Numbered from the stretch's first letter, positions 1 to 6,198 are shown. The stretch: DNA of 7,110 nucleotides from Acetomicrobium sp. UBA3949 (GCA_002385485.1 DGDP01000082.1:1-7110), one strand, 5' to 3'. The notes: generated from the sequence alone by a model not told the origin. Program-made: numbers and translations.

Positions 1-252
1 ATCATGGCCTTTGTGGCCTCGGGTTTCGAGCACAGCATCGCCAATATGTACTTTATGGCCCTTGGCATTCTTCTAAAAAACAACGAAGGGCTGGTCTCTC
101 AAGCCGGTTTAAGCTCCCACTCACTCGACGCTCTTTCAGTTAGCGGGTTTTTAAATAACATCATCCCCGTTACTTTGGGAAATATCATAGGAGGCGTTGT
201 ATTTGTAGCTCTGTTTTACTACTTGGCCTATAAGGATAAGATTAAAGCTTGA
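1..252 (+). CDS. Formate/nitrite transporter (FNT/FocA-NirC) family channel, C-terminal part
   Basis: This is the last 83 codons of a membrane channel of the FNT family, which moves small monovalent anions (formate, nitrite or hydrosulfide) across the inner membrane as a pentamer. The reading frame is open from base 1, so the 5' end lies outside the window. The family signature GFEHSIANMYFMALGI is visible near the start of the fragment; its histidine (codon 31-33) aligns with the central pore histidine of FocA (His209 in E. coli by memory). The closing transmembrane helix carries LNNIIPVTLGNIIGG, typical of the final FNT helix, followed by a short basic cytoplasmic tail (YKDKIKA). The substrate cannot be decided from this part; formate is plausible in a fermenting anaerobe, but that is inference. 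A terminator follows 19 bp after the stop codon. Confidence 0.93.
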   Translation: MMAFVASGFEHSIANMYFMALGILLKNNEGLVSQAGLSSHSLDALSVSGFLNNIIPVTLGNIIGGVVFVALFYYLAYKDKIKA

Positions 253-271
253 TTTTTTATTTTATATTTAC

Positions 272-315
272 AAAAAAGACAGCGTCGGTTTTAAAGACCG
301 GGCGCTGTCTTTTTT
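272..315. terminator. Bidirectional intrinsic terminator between convergent genes
   Basis: A long stem pairs 272-284 (six A, then GACAGCG) with 303-315 (CGCTGTC, then six T), and an inner CGGT/ACCG helix at 286-289/297-300 extends it. The A-run on one side and T-run on the other give a U-tract in both directions, so it can end both the rightward FNT transcript (stop at 252) and the leftward dipeptidase transcript (stop at 329). Confidence 0.9.
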
Positions 316-328
316 GTATTAAAAATCT

Positions 329-1843
329 TTAATGTGACATGTATTTTGTTTTCAATGTACGGATCATGTCTTTTGCTTGGACGAAGACCTCTGTTGATAT
401 TCCCTTCGAATAGTCCGTAAGAAATTGGATGGCCAAATCGGGGTCCGTGTTATACATCTCCAAAAGCATTTTCTCCAGGTATGGTTGACTTTCTATGCTT
501 TGGCGCTCTGTCTTTTTCCATTCGCTCCTGACCCAATCTATCTCCTCTTTGTAGTTCATGCCTACCAGATTTTCTAGCTCCGTAAAGGTATAGTAGGCAG
601 AGGCGTCATTAAATTGGAGGACCTCAGGTGCCGGATCAAAGTGGTAATCGAGGAAAGATCGTTTAGTATTAAGTGGGGTCTCTTCAGCGACCTGCCATTG
701 ATGAGGGATTTCCAAAATTCCCAAATACCAGGGAACGTAAACGCCGGTGCAGGGCGATCCCGTGGCAAGCCAGTATATGTTTCCTATCTCTTTGGGCATT
801 CCGCTTCTTAACTGGGCTATAAATGAGGTATTAGTTGTGGCAACGCAAATCTTTCTTACACCGACGCTGTGGGGAGTCCCCTTTTTATAGCCTGGGTTTT
901 CGTCGAGCTCTGTATTTTCGTAGTGGAATCTGAGTATATCAGCCATATCCTCCAAGCCCAGCTTGCGGTTTGGCTTGACAGTAGTAGGCAATTTCCATTC
1001 GCCCTCCAAGAAGACAGGGTTTTTACCCGTCAAAAGGTAATGAGCTCCCCACTGCCTGTATGTATTTGACTTGGCCGTTCGGCTTTCGGGATCGGCAAAG
1101 ACTTTGGCGAAGTCGAAGGGTTCCTTTTCATTGTACCACCCCTTCTCGATCGCATATTTCTTCAATCCCTTGGACGCGATGAAGTTTTTGGTATCTTTAA
1201 AATCAATATCGTGTATCACGTAGACGTTGGGAATGAAATATACTTGATCGTCGAGCACTCGCATGGCTACATAATGTTTGCCCCTCATTGCATGTAAAAC
1301 CCATCCTTCATTCGAGTCGGCTATTTGATATGAACGACCCGGATGAGCGTAGCCGAACTCATCGAGCAACTTGGTAGCGATTTCTACACCTTCTCTGGCG
1401 GTTGAAGCTCGCTGGAGAATAATGTGGCGCAACATGTATCCAATCCCGCCGTCGGTAAGTTCTGCCTCTTCAGGTTGCACTCTCGAGCCAGCCCAATTGC
1501 TTCCCAGGGCCACCCCTTTTTCGTTTATGCCTCCGTCGCTCCACTCCAACCCTACGTTTTCGGACCAAATATAGGCGTATGTCTCTGGAACCTGTGGCAC
1601 TTTGCCGCCCCGCCTCAACTGGACATATTCGTTATCTTCGTGTTTCATGTGTGGAACATACCAGTGCAGGGTGTTGCATATTCCTCCGTTGTCCTCGTTG
1701 TGACCCAATAAAACCGAACCGTCGTTAGTGGTGTTCTTACCGGCAATTATCGTAGTGCAGGCGAATGACGTCGCGCCAAATAGGAGTGTAGTCAACATTA
1801 TGAGCCCAAACCCTACCAAAAGGTTATTAAGAGATATCTTCAC
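329..1843 (-). CDS. Exported C69-family dipeptidase (Ntn hydrolase)
   Basis: A 504-residue peptidase of family C69 (Lactobacillus PepD type), which cleaves dipeptides or short peptides; the full length is near the family norm. The GTG at 1841-1843 is preferred over the upstream in-frame TTG (1859-1861) because the ribosome binding site AAGGAGG (1852-1858) would fall inside the longer reading and lies 8 nt before the GTG. Residues 1-28 form a signal peptide (MKIS, then a hydrophobic stretch to ATSFA), and Cys29 begins the conserved CTTIIAGK segment with HNED at 48-51. In this family the cysteine is the N-terminal nucleophile freed by processing, so signal-peptidase cleavage at SFA|C would directly give the active enzyme; this is inference. 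Other family-like segments are NEGWVLHAMRGKHYVAMRV (179-196) and NIYWLATGSPCTGVYVPWY (355-373). The product is probably extracytoplasmic and used in peptide scavenging. Substrate range is unknown. Confidence 0.93.
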   Translation of the reverse strand: MKISLNNLLVGFGLIMLTTLLFGATSFACTTIIAGKNTTNDGSVLLGHNEDNGGICNTLHWYVPHMKHEDNEYVQLRRGGKVPQVPETYAYIWSENVGLEWSDGGINEKGVALGSNWAGSRVQPEEAELTDGGIGYMLRHIILQRASTAREGVEIATKLLDEFGYAHPGRSYQIADSNEGWVLHAMRGKHYVAMRVLDDQVYFIPNVYVIHDIDFKDTKNFIASKGLKKYAIEKGWYNEKEPFDFAKVFADPESRTAKSNTYRQWGAHYLLTGKNPVFLEGEWKLPTTVKPNRKLGLEDMADILRFHYENTELDENPGYKKGTPHSVGVRKICVATTNTSFIAQLRSGMPKEIGNIYWLATGSPCTGVYVPWYLGILEIPHQWQVAEETPLNTKRSFLDYHFDPAPEVLQFNDASAYYTFTELENLVGMNYKEEIDWVRSEWKKTERQSIESQPYLEKMLLEMYNTDPDLAIQFLTDYSKGISTEVFVQAKDMIRTLKTKYMSH

Positions 1844-1851
1844 TCTGCAAG

Positions 1852-1858
1852 CCTCCTT
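1852..1858 (-). promoter_or_regulatory. Ribosome binding site fixing the dipeptidase start
   Basis: On the minus strand this reads AAGGAGG, 8 nt before the GTG at 1841-1843. It lies inside the longest open frame, which begins with TTG at 1861, and so argues against that longer start. Confidence 0.85.
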
Positions 1859-1869
1859 CAATTTGTTTG

Positions 1870-1921
1870 AAAAAAAAATGCCTTTTGCTCCCCCCGTAAA
1901 GTGGGGAAGTAAAAGGCATTT
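1870..1921 (-). terminator. Strong intrinsic terminator after hsp20
   Basis: Arms 1876-1886 and 1911-1921 are an 11-bp perfect match (AAATGCCTTTT / AAAAGGCATTT), with an inner C-run/G-run helix around 1892-1895/1903-1906. On the minus strand the stem is followed by about nine T (A-run 1870-1878). It ends the hsp20 transcript 46 bp after the stop. Only about 26 bp separate it from the dipeptidase start, so it may also act as an attenuator for that gene. Confidence 0.9.
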
Positions 1922-1966
1922 CGTCTTGCCTATTTATCTTTCAGATCGTGAGGGCAGGAAGAACTT

Positions 1967-2410
1967 TTAATCTTCGGTTTCAATGTTGATCCGATAGCCG
2001 CCTTCCTCTTCTGGCTCCTTCTCAGGTATGGCGATCGTCAAAAGCCCGTTTTTAAATTTGGCCTTGGCCTTTTCGGGTATCACTTCGACAGGAAGCGATA
2101 TTACCCTGGAAATCTTGCCGTAATACCTTTCAGATCTTATTACATCCTCGGACTCCACTTCTCTACTGGCACCCTTTTCGGCCCTCAAGAGTACCTTGTC
2201 TTCATATACCTTTATATCCACATCGCGTGGATCAATGCCCGGCATCTCCGCCTCGACTATCACGTTTCCGTCTTTGCGATATACGTCTACCGATACCGCA
2301 CCTCCACCCAACACCGGTGGCACAAATCTGCTAGCAAAATCGTCAAACACTCTGCTTATCTCCTCCCACAGTCCGCGTCCTCTTCTTTCCGGTAATTCAG
2401 GTCTTTTCAT
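1967..2410 (-). CDS. Small heat-shock protein, Hsp20/alpha-crystallin family
   Basis: A 147-residue cytoplasmic holdase chaperone that binds unfolding proteins as an oligomer without ATP; the length is typical for bacterial sHSPs. A short variable N-terminus (1-38) with RGLWEEISRVFDDF precedes the alpha-crystallin domain at about 39-131. Domain hallmarks are VDVYRKDGNVIVEAEMPGI (41-59), the SERYYGKISRVISLP segment (93-107) and the AKFKNGLLTIAIP segment (117-129), which is the family's A-x-x-x-N-G-x-L signature. The C-terminal tail carries the INI (141-143) version of the I-x-I motif used for oligomer assembly. The start ATG follows an almost ideal Shine-Dalgarno, AGGAGGTGATC, 2415-2425 on the minus strand. 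The gene has its own promoter and terminator, so it looks monocistronic, with possible read-through into the dipeptidase gene. No CIRCE element is visible upstream. Confidence 0.97.
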   Translation of the reverse strand: MKRPELPERRGRGLWEEISRVFDDFASRFVPPVLGGGAVSVDVYRKDGNVIVEAEMPGIDPRDVDIKVYEDKVLLRAEKGASREVESEDVIRSERYYGKISRVISLPVEVIPEKAKAKFKNGLLTIAIPEKEPEEEGGYRINIETED

Positions 2411-2454
2411 GGAAGATCACCTCCTGACTTTGATCTTTCTTGACCTTCGATTTC

Positions 2455-2482
2455 ATTGTACCAAAAAGGATGGTCAACTCAA
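2455..2482 (-). promoter_or_regulatory. Probable sigma70-type promoter of hsp20
   Basis: On the minus strand a -35 TTGAGT (2477-2482) and a -10 TACAAT (2455-2460) are separated by 16 bp, about 45 bp before the hsp20 start and its strong ribosome binding site. The -10 differs from consensus at one position. The neighbouring TTGACC (2471-2476) is only 10 bp from the -10 and is too close to serve as -35. Confidence 0.55.
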
Positions 2483-2649
2483 ACCAACCCACTCCCAGTT
2501 AATGCCGATTAAATACAATTAATGGAAAATATACTGCGATTTAGGGCTTTTATTTAACCTTTACTTCGAAATTCGACGTTAATGGCCAACGCATGTTATT
2601 CAAACGCTTTGTAATCCCTTCCTGCCTTTACCCGATTTTTATGTTTTCG
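2483..2649. other. Non-coding gap between hsp20 promoter and ybaK-like gene
   Basis: No convincing gene, RNA gene or T-tailed hairpin is seen here, so the terminator of the slt-ybaK transcript is not evident. The stretch is AT-rich. Three copies of TTAATG, at 2499, 2519 and 2579 on the plus strand, are the only repeated element noticed. Confidence 0.5.
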
Positions 2650-3138
2650 TCACTGCTTTTTAATGTCCAAAATGGTTCCGCCCGTTAACCTTACGAGTTC
2701 GTCGGGGGAAATAGGGAAAAAGGCGTGGTCGTTGCCAGCAGCAGCCCATAATGTGTCGTATTTGCGTACATCTTCATCTATCAATGCTTTCATTTTAATA
2801 TTATAACCTACCGGCGGAACGCCGCCTACTTTATATCCGAAATTTTCTTCGATATAATCGGGTCCGGCCATCTTGATCTTACGTCCTCCGAGGGCTTTTT
2901 TAACCTTTTTTATGTCGACCTTATTTGAGCCGCTCATCAGGACCAAGACAGGTTCTTCGTCAACGAGGAATATGAGGCTTTTGAGGATGTGTTCTTCAGG
3001 CACGCCTATCGCCCTTGATGCGTCTTCTACGGTGAATATGGTTTTGTCGCTCACCAGAATTTCACCCTCATATCCAAGTTCCTTTAATTTTTCCCATACC
3101 CTTTGGACTTCTTCCGTATAATGCCGATCTGCGTTCAT
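2650..3138 (-). CDS. YbaK/ProX-type aminoacyl-tRNA deacylase
   Basis: A 162-residue stand-alone YbaK/aaRS-associated domain protein. Members of this family act in trans to hydrolyse mischarged tRNAs, for example Cys- or Ala-tRNA(Pro), in the cytosol. Visible family segments are ILKSLIFLVDEEPVLVLMSG (51-70), where Lys53 matches the conserved substrate-proximal lysine, then NKVDIKKVKKAL (72-83), GYKVGGVPPVG (101-111) with its Gly-Gly-x-Pro loop, and AAAGNDHAFFPISPDELVRLTGG near the C-terminus (132-154). The length is standard and the fold appears complete. The subclass (YbaK, ProXp-ala, ProXp-x) and exact tRNA substrate cannot be set by eye. The start ATG lies 6 bp after the slt stop, and the ribosome binding site (AGGAAG/AGGAA) overlaps the end of slt, so the two genes are almost certainly cotranscribed. 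No functional link to cell-wall metabolism is implied. Confidence 0.92.
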   Translation of the reverse strand: MNADRHYTEEVQRVWEKLKELGYEGEILVSDKTIFTVEDASRAIGVPEEHILKSLIFLVDEEPVLVLMSGSNKVDIKKVKKALGGRKIKMAGPDYIEENFGYKVGGVPPVGYNIKMKALIDEDVRKYDTLWAAAGNDHAFFPISPDELVRLTGGTILDIKKQ

Positions 3139-3144
3139 GATTTC

Positions 3145-5118
3145 CTACTTCCTTTCGTCTATAGTTCCATATAAGGCTCTGTAAACTTTATAGTTGGATA
3201 AGACTTTTCTTACGTAAGTTAAGGTTTCTTCAAAGGGTATGTCTTCGATCCATTCTATTTCGTCGAAATCCTCTTCCTCAGGTAACCATCGCAATACGTT
3301 GCCAATGCCTGCGTTGTAGGCAGCTAACGCTAAGGGCAGTTTCTCGAGCCTTCCGATAAGCCAGGAGAAATGAGCTACGCCGAGGCGTATGTTCGTATCC
3401 GGGGAATATATATTGTAATTTTTAATTTTCAATTTTGTAGCTTCGTCCTTTGCCGTCGCTGGCATCAGCTGCATCAACCCACTGGCTCCCACCCAGCTTG
3501 TGGCATTGGGGTTGAAGGCGCTCTCTTGGCGCATGATGGCCCACACCACATGGGGGTCTACGTTGAAATCTTTGCAGGATACCTGAACTTCTTGCGCGAA
3601 GGGAGTGGGATATAGGGCTTTCAGTAAATCCCTGTAGTACAAGTTTTCGGCCTTTAAGGAGTATTCGAGGGCCCTTACAACGTTATAAGCGATGTCGAAA
3701 TTGCCCAGCCACTCATAAATACGGGAAGCCCTGAAACGGGCCGACGGTGTATTTTTCTGAGACAAGATCCTGCTTTCCCAAAAAAGGAACCCCCATGCTT
3801 CCATGGCGCTCGGTTTACTTTGAAGTTCCTCGGGAAGACCTTCTCTGATCTTGCCCTCTATATTATTTTCGACTAATAAGCCGTAGTATGATAGAGGGTA
3901 ATTAGCCTTTATCTGATCTTTTAGCTTCAAAGCTTCTTCAGCATTTCCCGATTCTTCAAGAGCTCTTGCTGCCCAGTAGAGGTTCCGGGAAGCCCAGAGT
4001 GCATCTCCTTTATAGGTACTTGCCCGAATGAAAAATTCGGCTGCGTTGAGATTGTCTTTTTCTTTCCAGGATTTCCATCCCATACGCCACAGCAGTTTCA
4101 TCGAGTAAAAGTCGTCTTTTCCGGAAAGAAGCTTTGCTGTCAGAGCTTTTGCAGTAGCATTGTCGCCCCTGTCTTCGTAAAAGGATATGAGGTGATAGAG
4201 GGCAGCCCTTGCCAATTCGCCGTCGGGAGCAGCAACGTTCTTTAAAATTTCTATTGCCTTGCCGTTTCCAAGCCTCGCCAAAGTAGCGAGCCTTCCAACG
4301 GAAGCAACGGAGTAATCCCCGCCCCTTTTTGCCAATTCGCCCCAAAGAGCGGCCGCCTCTTCGTAATTTTTAAGTCTGTAATTGGCATAGGCGCGATAGT
4401 AACAGGCCTTTTTCCAAGAAGGAGAACTTTCATCCACTTTTTTTAGAAATTCCACGGCCTTCCTGTAATCTCCGTTTAAAAAAGCTGCATGGCCCAAGTA
4501 GAGGCACACTCTTAAGTCCTTTTCGCAATCCTGACTTTGCAGAAAGCTCAATGCCGTCGAGTTGCGCGGCTGAAGGTCCAACAAGGCAAAAGCTTCCTCA
4601 AGACCTGCCGACTTTATGGAAAACAGCGCCGTCAGTGCCTGAACCTTTTGGGGATCATCGGAGGCAGAAGACAACATGGCTCGCGCCCACTTCTCCTTTT
4701 CGTCGCCGTCTTCTACCCGAAAAAGGGCGTAAGCGACATAAAAACGAAGCGGTTCGGGTGATTTAGGCCACAACTTATAGAGCAAAGCCTTTGCTTCACT
4801 TTCTTGACCTGTCCGTTCAAAGGCTAAAGCTGTATAAAACTTGCCGAAGGGTCTTACCGAAGGCGGGAAATCGTCCTGTATCCTGAGCAATATCTCCAGC
4901 GCCTCATCGTATCTGTTCTGAAGCCAGAGACCGTTGGCGTAGACAGACCATTCTCTGGGAGAAAGCGAATTACCCGTCAACGCTACAAATTCGTCAAGCT
5001 GTTCCCACTGTTTTGCCAGAAAAAGAGTGTCTACACTATCAGCTAAGGCCGGCTTTCCCAAGACAGTCAAGCAAAAAAAGACCGATAACGCACCAAATAA
5101 TGCAAGACACTTTCGCAA
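3145..5118 (-). CDS. slt: Exported soluble lytic transglycosylase, Slt family
   Basis: A 657-residue enzyme that cuts the MurNAc-GlcNAc bond of peptidoglycan non-hydrolytically, leaving 1,6-anhydro ends, in the periplasm. A signal peptide covers residues 1-26 (MRK, hydrophobic core, PALA|DS). Residues about 30-500 form a helical, TPR-like array (for example CLYLGHAAFLNGDYRKAVEF at 205-224), matching the ring-shaped superhelical part of Slt70. The catalytic SLT (GH23) domain is at about 510-645: MRQESAFNPNA with catalytic Glu532, GLMQLMPATA (547-556), LALAAYNAG (596-604), and ETLTYVRKVLSNYKVY (631-646). The length is close to E. coli Slt70. The start is TTG (5116-5118), chosen because it follows AAGGGAAGGGG on the minus strand (5128-5138) with 9 nt spacing and gives a proper signal peptide. 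It is first in an operon with the YbaK-like gene. Four cysteines (198, 205, 239, 515) remain in the mature part; disulfide pairing is only a possibility. Confidence 0.95.
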   Translation of the reverse strand: MRKCLALFGALSVFFCLTVLGKPALADSVDTLFLAKQWEQLDEFVALTGNSLSPREWSVYANGLWLQNRYDEALEILLRIQDDFPPSVRPFGKFYTALAFERTGQESEAKALLYKLWPKSPEPLRFYVAYALFRVEDGDEKEKWARAMLSSASDDPQKVQALTALFSIKSAGLEEAFALLDLQPRNSTALSFLQSQDCEKDLRVCLYLGHAAFLNGDYRKAVEFLKKVDESSPSWKKACYYRAYANYRLKNYEEAAALWGELAKRGGDYSVASVGRLATLARLGNGKAIEILKNVAAPDGELARAALYHLISFYEDRGDNATAKALTAKLLSGKDDFYSMKLLWRMGWKSWKEKDNLNAAEFFIRASTYKGDALWASRNLYWAARALEESGNAEEALKLKDQIKANYPLSYYGLLVENNIEGKIREGLPEELQSKPSAMEAWGFLFWESRILSQKNTPSARFRASRIYEWLGNFDIAYNVVRALEYSLKAENLYYRDLLKALYPTPFAQEVQVSCKDFNVDPHVVWAIMRQESAFNPNATSWVGASGLMQLMPATAKDEATKLKIKNYNIYSPDTNIRLGVAHFSWLIGRLEKLPLALAAYNAGIGNVLRWLPEEEDFDEIEWIEDIPFEETLTYVRKVLSNYKVYRALYGTIDERK

Positions 5119-5155
5119 AGGTAAATTCCCCTTCCCTTAATACGATATCGCTTCT

Positions 5156-5184
5156 AGTATAATATATCCCATGATAAATTAAAA
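5156..5184 (-). promoter_or_regulatory. Possible promoter of the slt-ybaK operon
   Basis: On the minus strand TATACT (5156-5161) is a good -10, 38 bp before the slt start and just upstream of its ribosome binding site. The matching -35, TTTTAA at 5179-5184 with 17 bp spacing, is poor, which would suit a regulated promoter. One arm of the adjacent inverted repeat fills the spacer. Confidence 0.4.
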
Positions 5185-5206
5185 ACTAAATATCATGGGA
5201 TATATT
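5161..5206. repeat. Perfect 16-bp inverted repeat upstream of slt
   Basis: Arms 5161-5176 (AATATATCCCATGATA) and 5191-5206 are exact reverse complements around a 14-nt AT-rich loop. On the plus strand six T follow (5205-5210), so it reads like a terminator in that direction, yet no rightward gene lies close upstream. On the minus strand, the direction of both flanking genes, no T-run follows. It may be an operator over the slt promoter, a structure at the 3' end of the DtxR-like transcript, or a terminator of antisense transcription from slt. Confidence 0.75.
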
Positions 5207-5262
5207 TTTTGAAATCCTGTGTTATAAAAAGTATTTGACCTTAAAAGTGACGTAGTTGGAGT

Positions 5263-5748
5263 TTACTTCTTTTGGGTAACCTCCGAGCAGCAACAGCACG
5301 AAATGCCTTCAGAGTCTTTTGAATTTAAAAACTGTCTGAAATGTTCCAGGAATTTCGGTTTTTCGTAGGGGCAGGTATGGAGAAACTCGATAAAAGATAC
5401 GAGGCGTTCCAGACAGCTTGATGAGATGTAATGTTCAATGGCGCAGGCATTTTCCTTCGCCTCATCGCTTGGCAGTTCCAGTACATCTTCGAAGAAACGT
5501 CTTATTAACTGCTCTCTTTGTATTAAAGACTTTGCCTTTTCCCTACCCGGTTGCGTAAGCTCGAGATAGCCGTAGGGCTCCTGGGCCACAAGACCGTCTT
5601 CCTTTAACAAAGATATTATGCCGACTACGGTAGGAGCTCTAACTCCCATGACTTGAGCTATATCTTTTATGCGAACCGCCCTGTTCTTTTCTGCGATCTT
5701 GTATATCTCCTTGATGTAGTCCTCTTTTCTTGGAGTCATATTAGACAT
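5263..5748 (-). CDS. DtxR/MntR-family metal-dependent regulator with cysteine-rich tail
   Basis: A 161-residue DNA-binding regulator with a winged-helix domain (about 4-72: TPRKEDYIKEIYKIAEKN, then IKDIAQVMGVRAPTVVGII and the wing GYLELTQPG) and a helical dimerisation domain (about 75-140); the SH3-like third domain is absent, as in MntR. Family metalloregulators sense Fe(II) or Mn(II) and usually repress uptake genes. Asp10, Cys102, Glu105 and His106 match known ligand positions (CAIEH, like the CRWEH of DtxR). The His at the MntR His77/DtxR His79 position is Glu79, DtxR Glu83 is Arg83 and DtxR His98 is Lys98, so one metal site looks lost or changed. The C-terminus carries CCCC (151-154). 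Start codons crowd here (GTG 5757, ATG 5754, ATG 5748, ATG 5739); ATG 5748 is preferred because AGGTGA sits 5-6 nt before it. The gene is divergent from the xre-type gene. The metal and target genes are unknown. Confidence 0.9.
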   Translation of the reverse strand: MSNMTPRKEDYIKEIYKIAEKNRAVRIKDIAQVMGVRAPTVVGIISLLKEDGLVAQEPYGYLELTQPGREKAKSLIQREQLIRRFFEDVLELPSDEAKENACAIEHYISSSCLERLVSFIEFLHTCPYEKPKFLEHFRQFLNSKDSEGISCCCCSEVTQKK

Positions 5749-5779
5749 TAGCATCACCTATCTTTTTTAGCTTAGTATA

Positions 5780-5808
5780 ATTATGGAGGACATTTCATGT
5801 TTAGTCAA
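5780..5808 (-). promoter_or_regulatory. Probable promoter of the DtxR-like gene
   Basis: On the minus strand -35 TTGACT (5803-5808) and -10 CATAAT (5780-5785) are separated by exactly 17 bp. Each differs from the sigma70 consensus at one position, and the pair lies 32 bp before the preferred start codon. It overlaps the likely rightward promoter of the xre gene. Confidence 0.65.
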
Positions 5809-5827
5809 GATAATGCTATCATATAAC
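5800..5827 (+). promoter_or_regulatory. Possible promoter of the xre-MATE operon
   Basis: TATAAC (5822-5827) could serve as -10, 27 bp before the preferred ATG of the xre gene; the -35 candidate TTTAGT (5800-5805, 16 bp spacing) is weak. If used, its -35 would cover the same bases as the -35 of the divergent DtxR-like promoter, so the two could interfere with each other. Confidence 0.3.
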
Positions 5828-5854
5828 GTACACTTTAAAGGGGTGCGAGATCTT

Positions 5855-6196
5855 ATGAGTTTGGGTCTGAAGATCAAAAGGATCAGGCAGCAGCGGGGGT
5901 TGACCCAGGGCGAATTGGCCAGTATCGTTGGGGTTAGCTCCGGCTACATACAAGCTTTGGAGAGCAACAGGAGAAACGGTTCCTTGAAAATACTAAAGAA
6001 GATAGCCGAGGCGTTGGCCGTCGATACATCGGAGCTGCTTGAAGATATGCAAGAAAAGGCGAATAAAGTACATTTAGATGCGCTGTTATCGGACATATCT
6101 ACCGAAATTTGGTATGGCGGCAAGAGGGTGGACGAAAGAAAAAAAGACATGCTTAGAAGGGTATTAGACGCCATTTTGCTGAGCGAGGGAGAATAG
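5855..6196 (+). CDS. XRE-family (Cro/CI-like) transcriptional repressor
   Basis: A 113-residue DNA-binding protein. The N-terminal helix-turn-helix spans about 5-62: KIKRIRQQRGLTQGELASI, then the recognition helix region SSGYIQALESNRR (28-40) and SLKILKKIAEALAVDTSELL. A linker leads to a C-terminal segment (about 75-113) with WYGGKRVDERKKDMLRRVLD, resembling the short tail seen after the HTH in repressors of the ImmR/SinR type; the resemblance is by eye only. The frame stays open upstream to ATG 5783, but ATG 5855 is preferred because it begins right at the HTH, follows AAAGGGG (5837-5843, 11 nt spacing, a little long), and the upstream residues look unlike protein of this family. The MATE gene starts 2 nt after the stop, so the repressor probably controls its own operon; its ligand is unknown and no ImmA-type protease gene is seen nearby. 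Confidence 0.88.
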   Translation: MSLGLKIKRIRQQRGLTQGELASIVGVSSGYIQALESNRRNGSLKILKKIAEALAVDTSELLEDMQEKANKVHLDALLSDISTEIWYGGKRVDERKKDMLRRVLDAILLSEGE

Positions 6197-6198
6197 AT

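Noticed and set aside
1424..1711. Open frame of 95 codons on the plus strand inside the dipeptidase gene
   Set aside because: It is antisense to a clear C69 gene, has no family resemblance and no convincing ribosome binding site.
1757..1771. Lipobox at the dipeptidase Cys29
   Set aside because: The residues before the cysteine are Ser-Phe-Ala and do not fit the Leu-Ala/Ser-Gly/Ala pattern; a nucleophile role for the cysteine fits the family better.
2196..2522. Open frame of 108 codons on the plus strand across hsp20 and its promoter
   Set aside because: It is antisense to hsp20 and Ser/Thr/Pro-rich without domain features; the hsp20 reading is far stronger.
2411..2649. CIRCE heat-shock operator upstream of hsp20
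   Set aside because: No TTAGCACTC/GAGTGCTAA pair or close variant was found on either strand.
4010..4345. Open frame of 111 codons in another frame of slt
   Set aside because: It is very rich in Arg/Lys/Cys and low in normal protein character, and lies fully inside the slt coding sequence on the same strand.
5776..5781. Perfect TATAAT on the plus strand as the xre promoter
   Set aside because: No -35 lies 16-18 bp upstream (the bases there read ATCACC) and there is no extended -10 TG; it partly coincides with the leftward -10 CATAAT.
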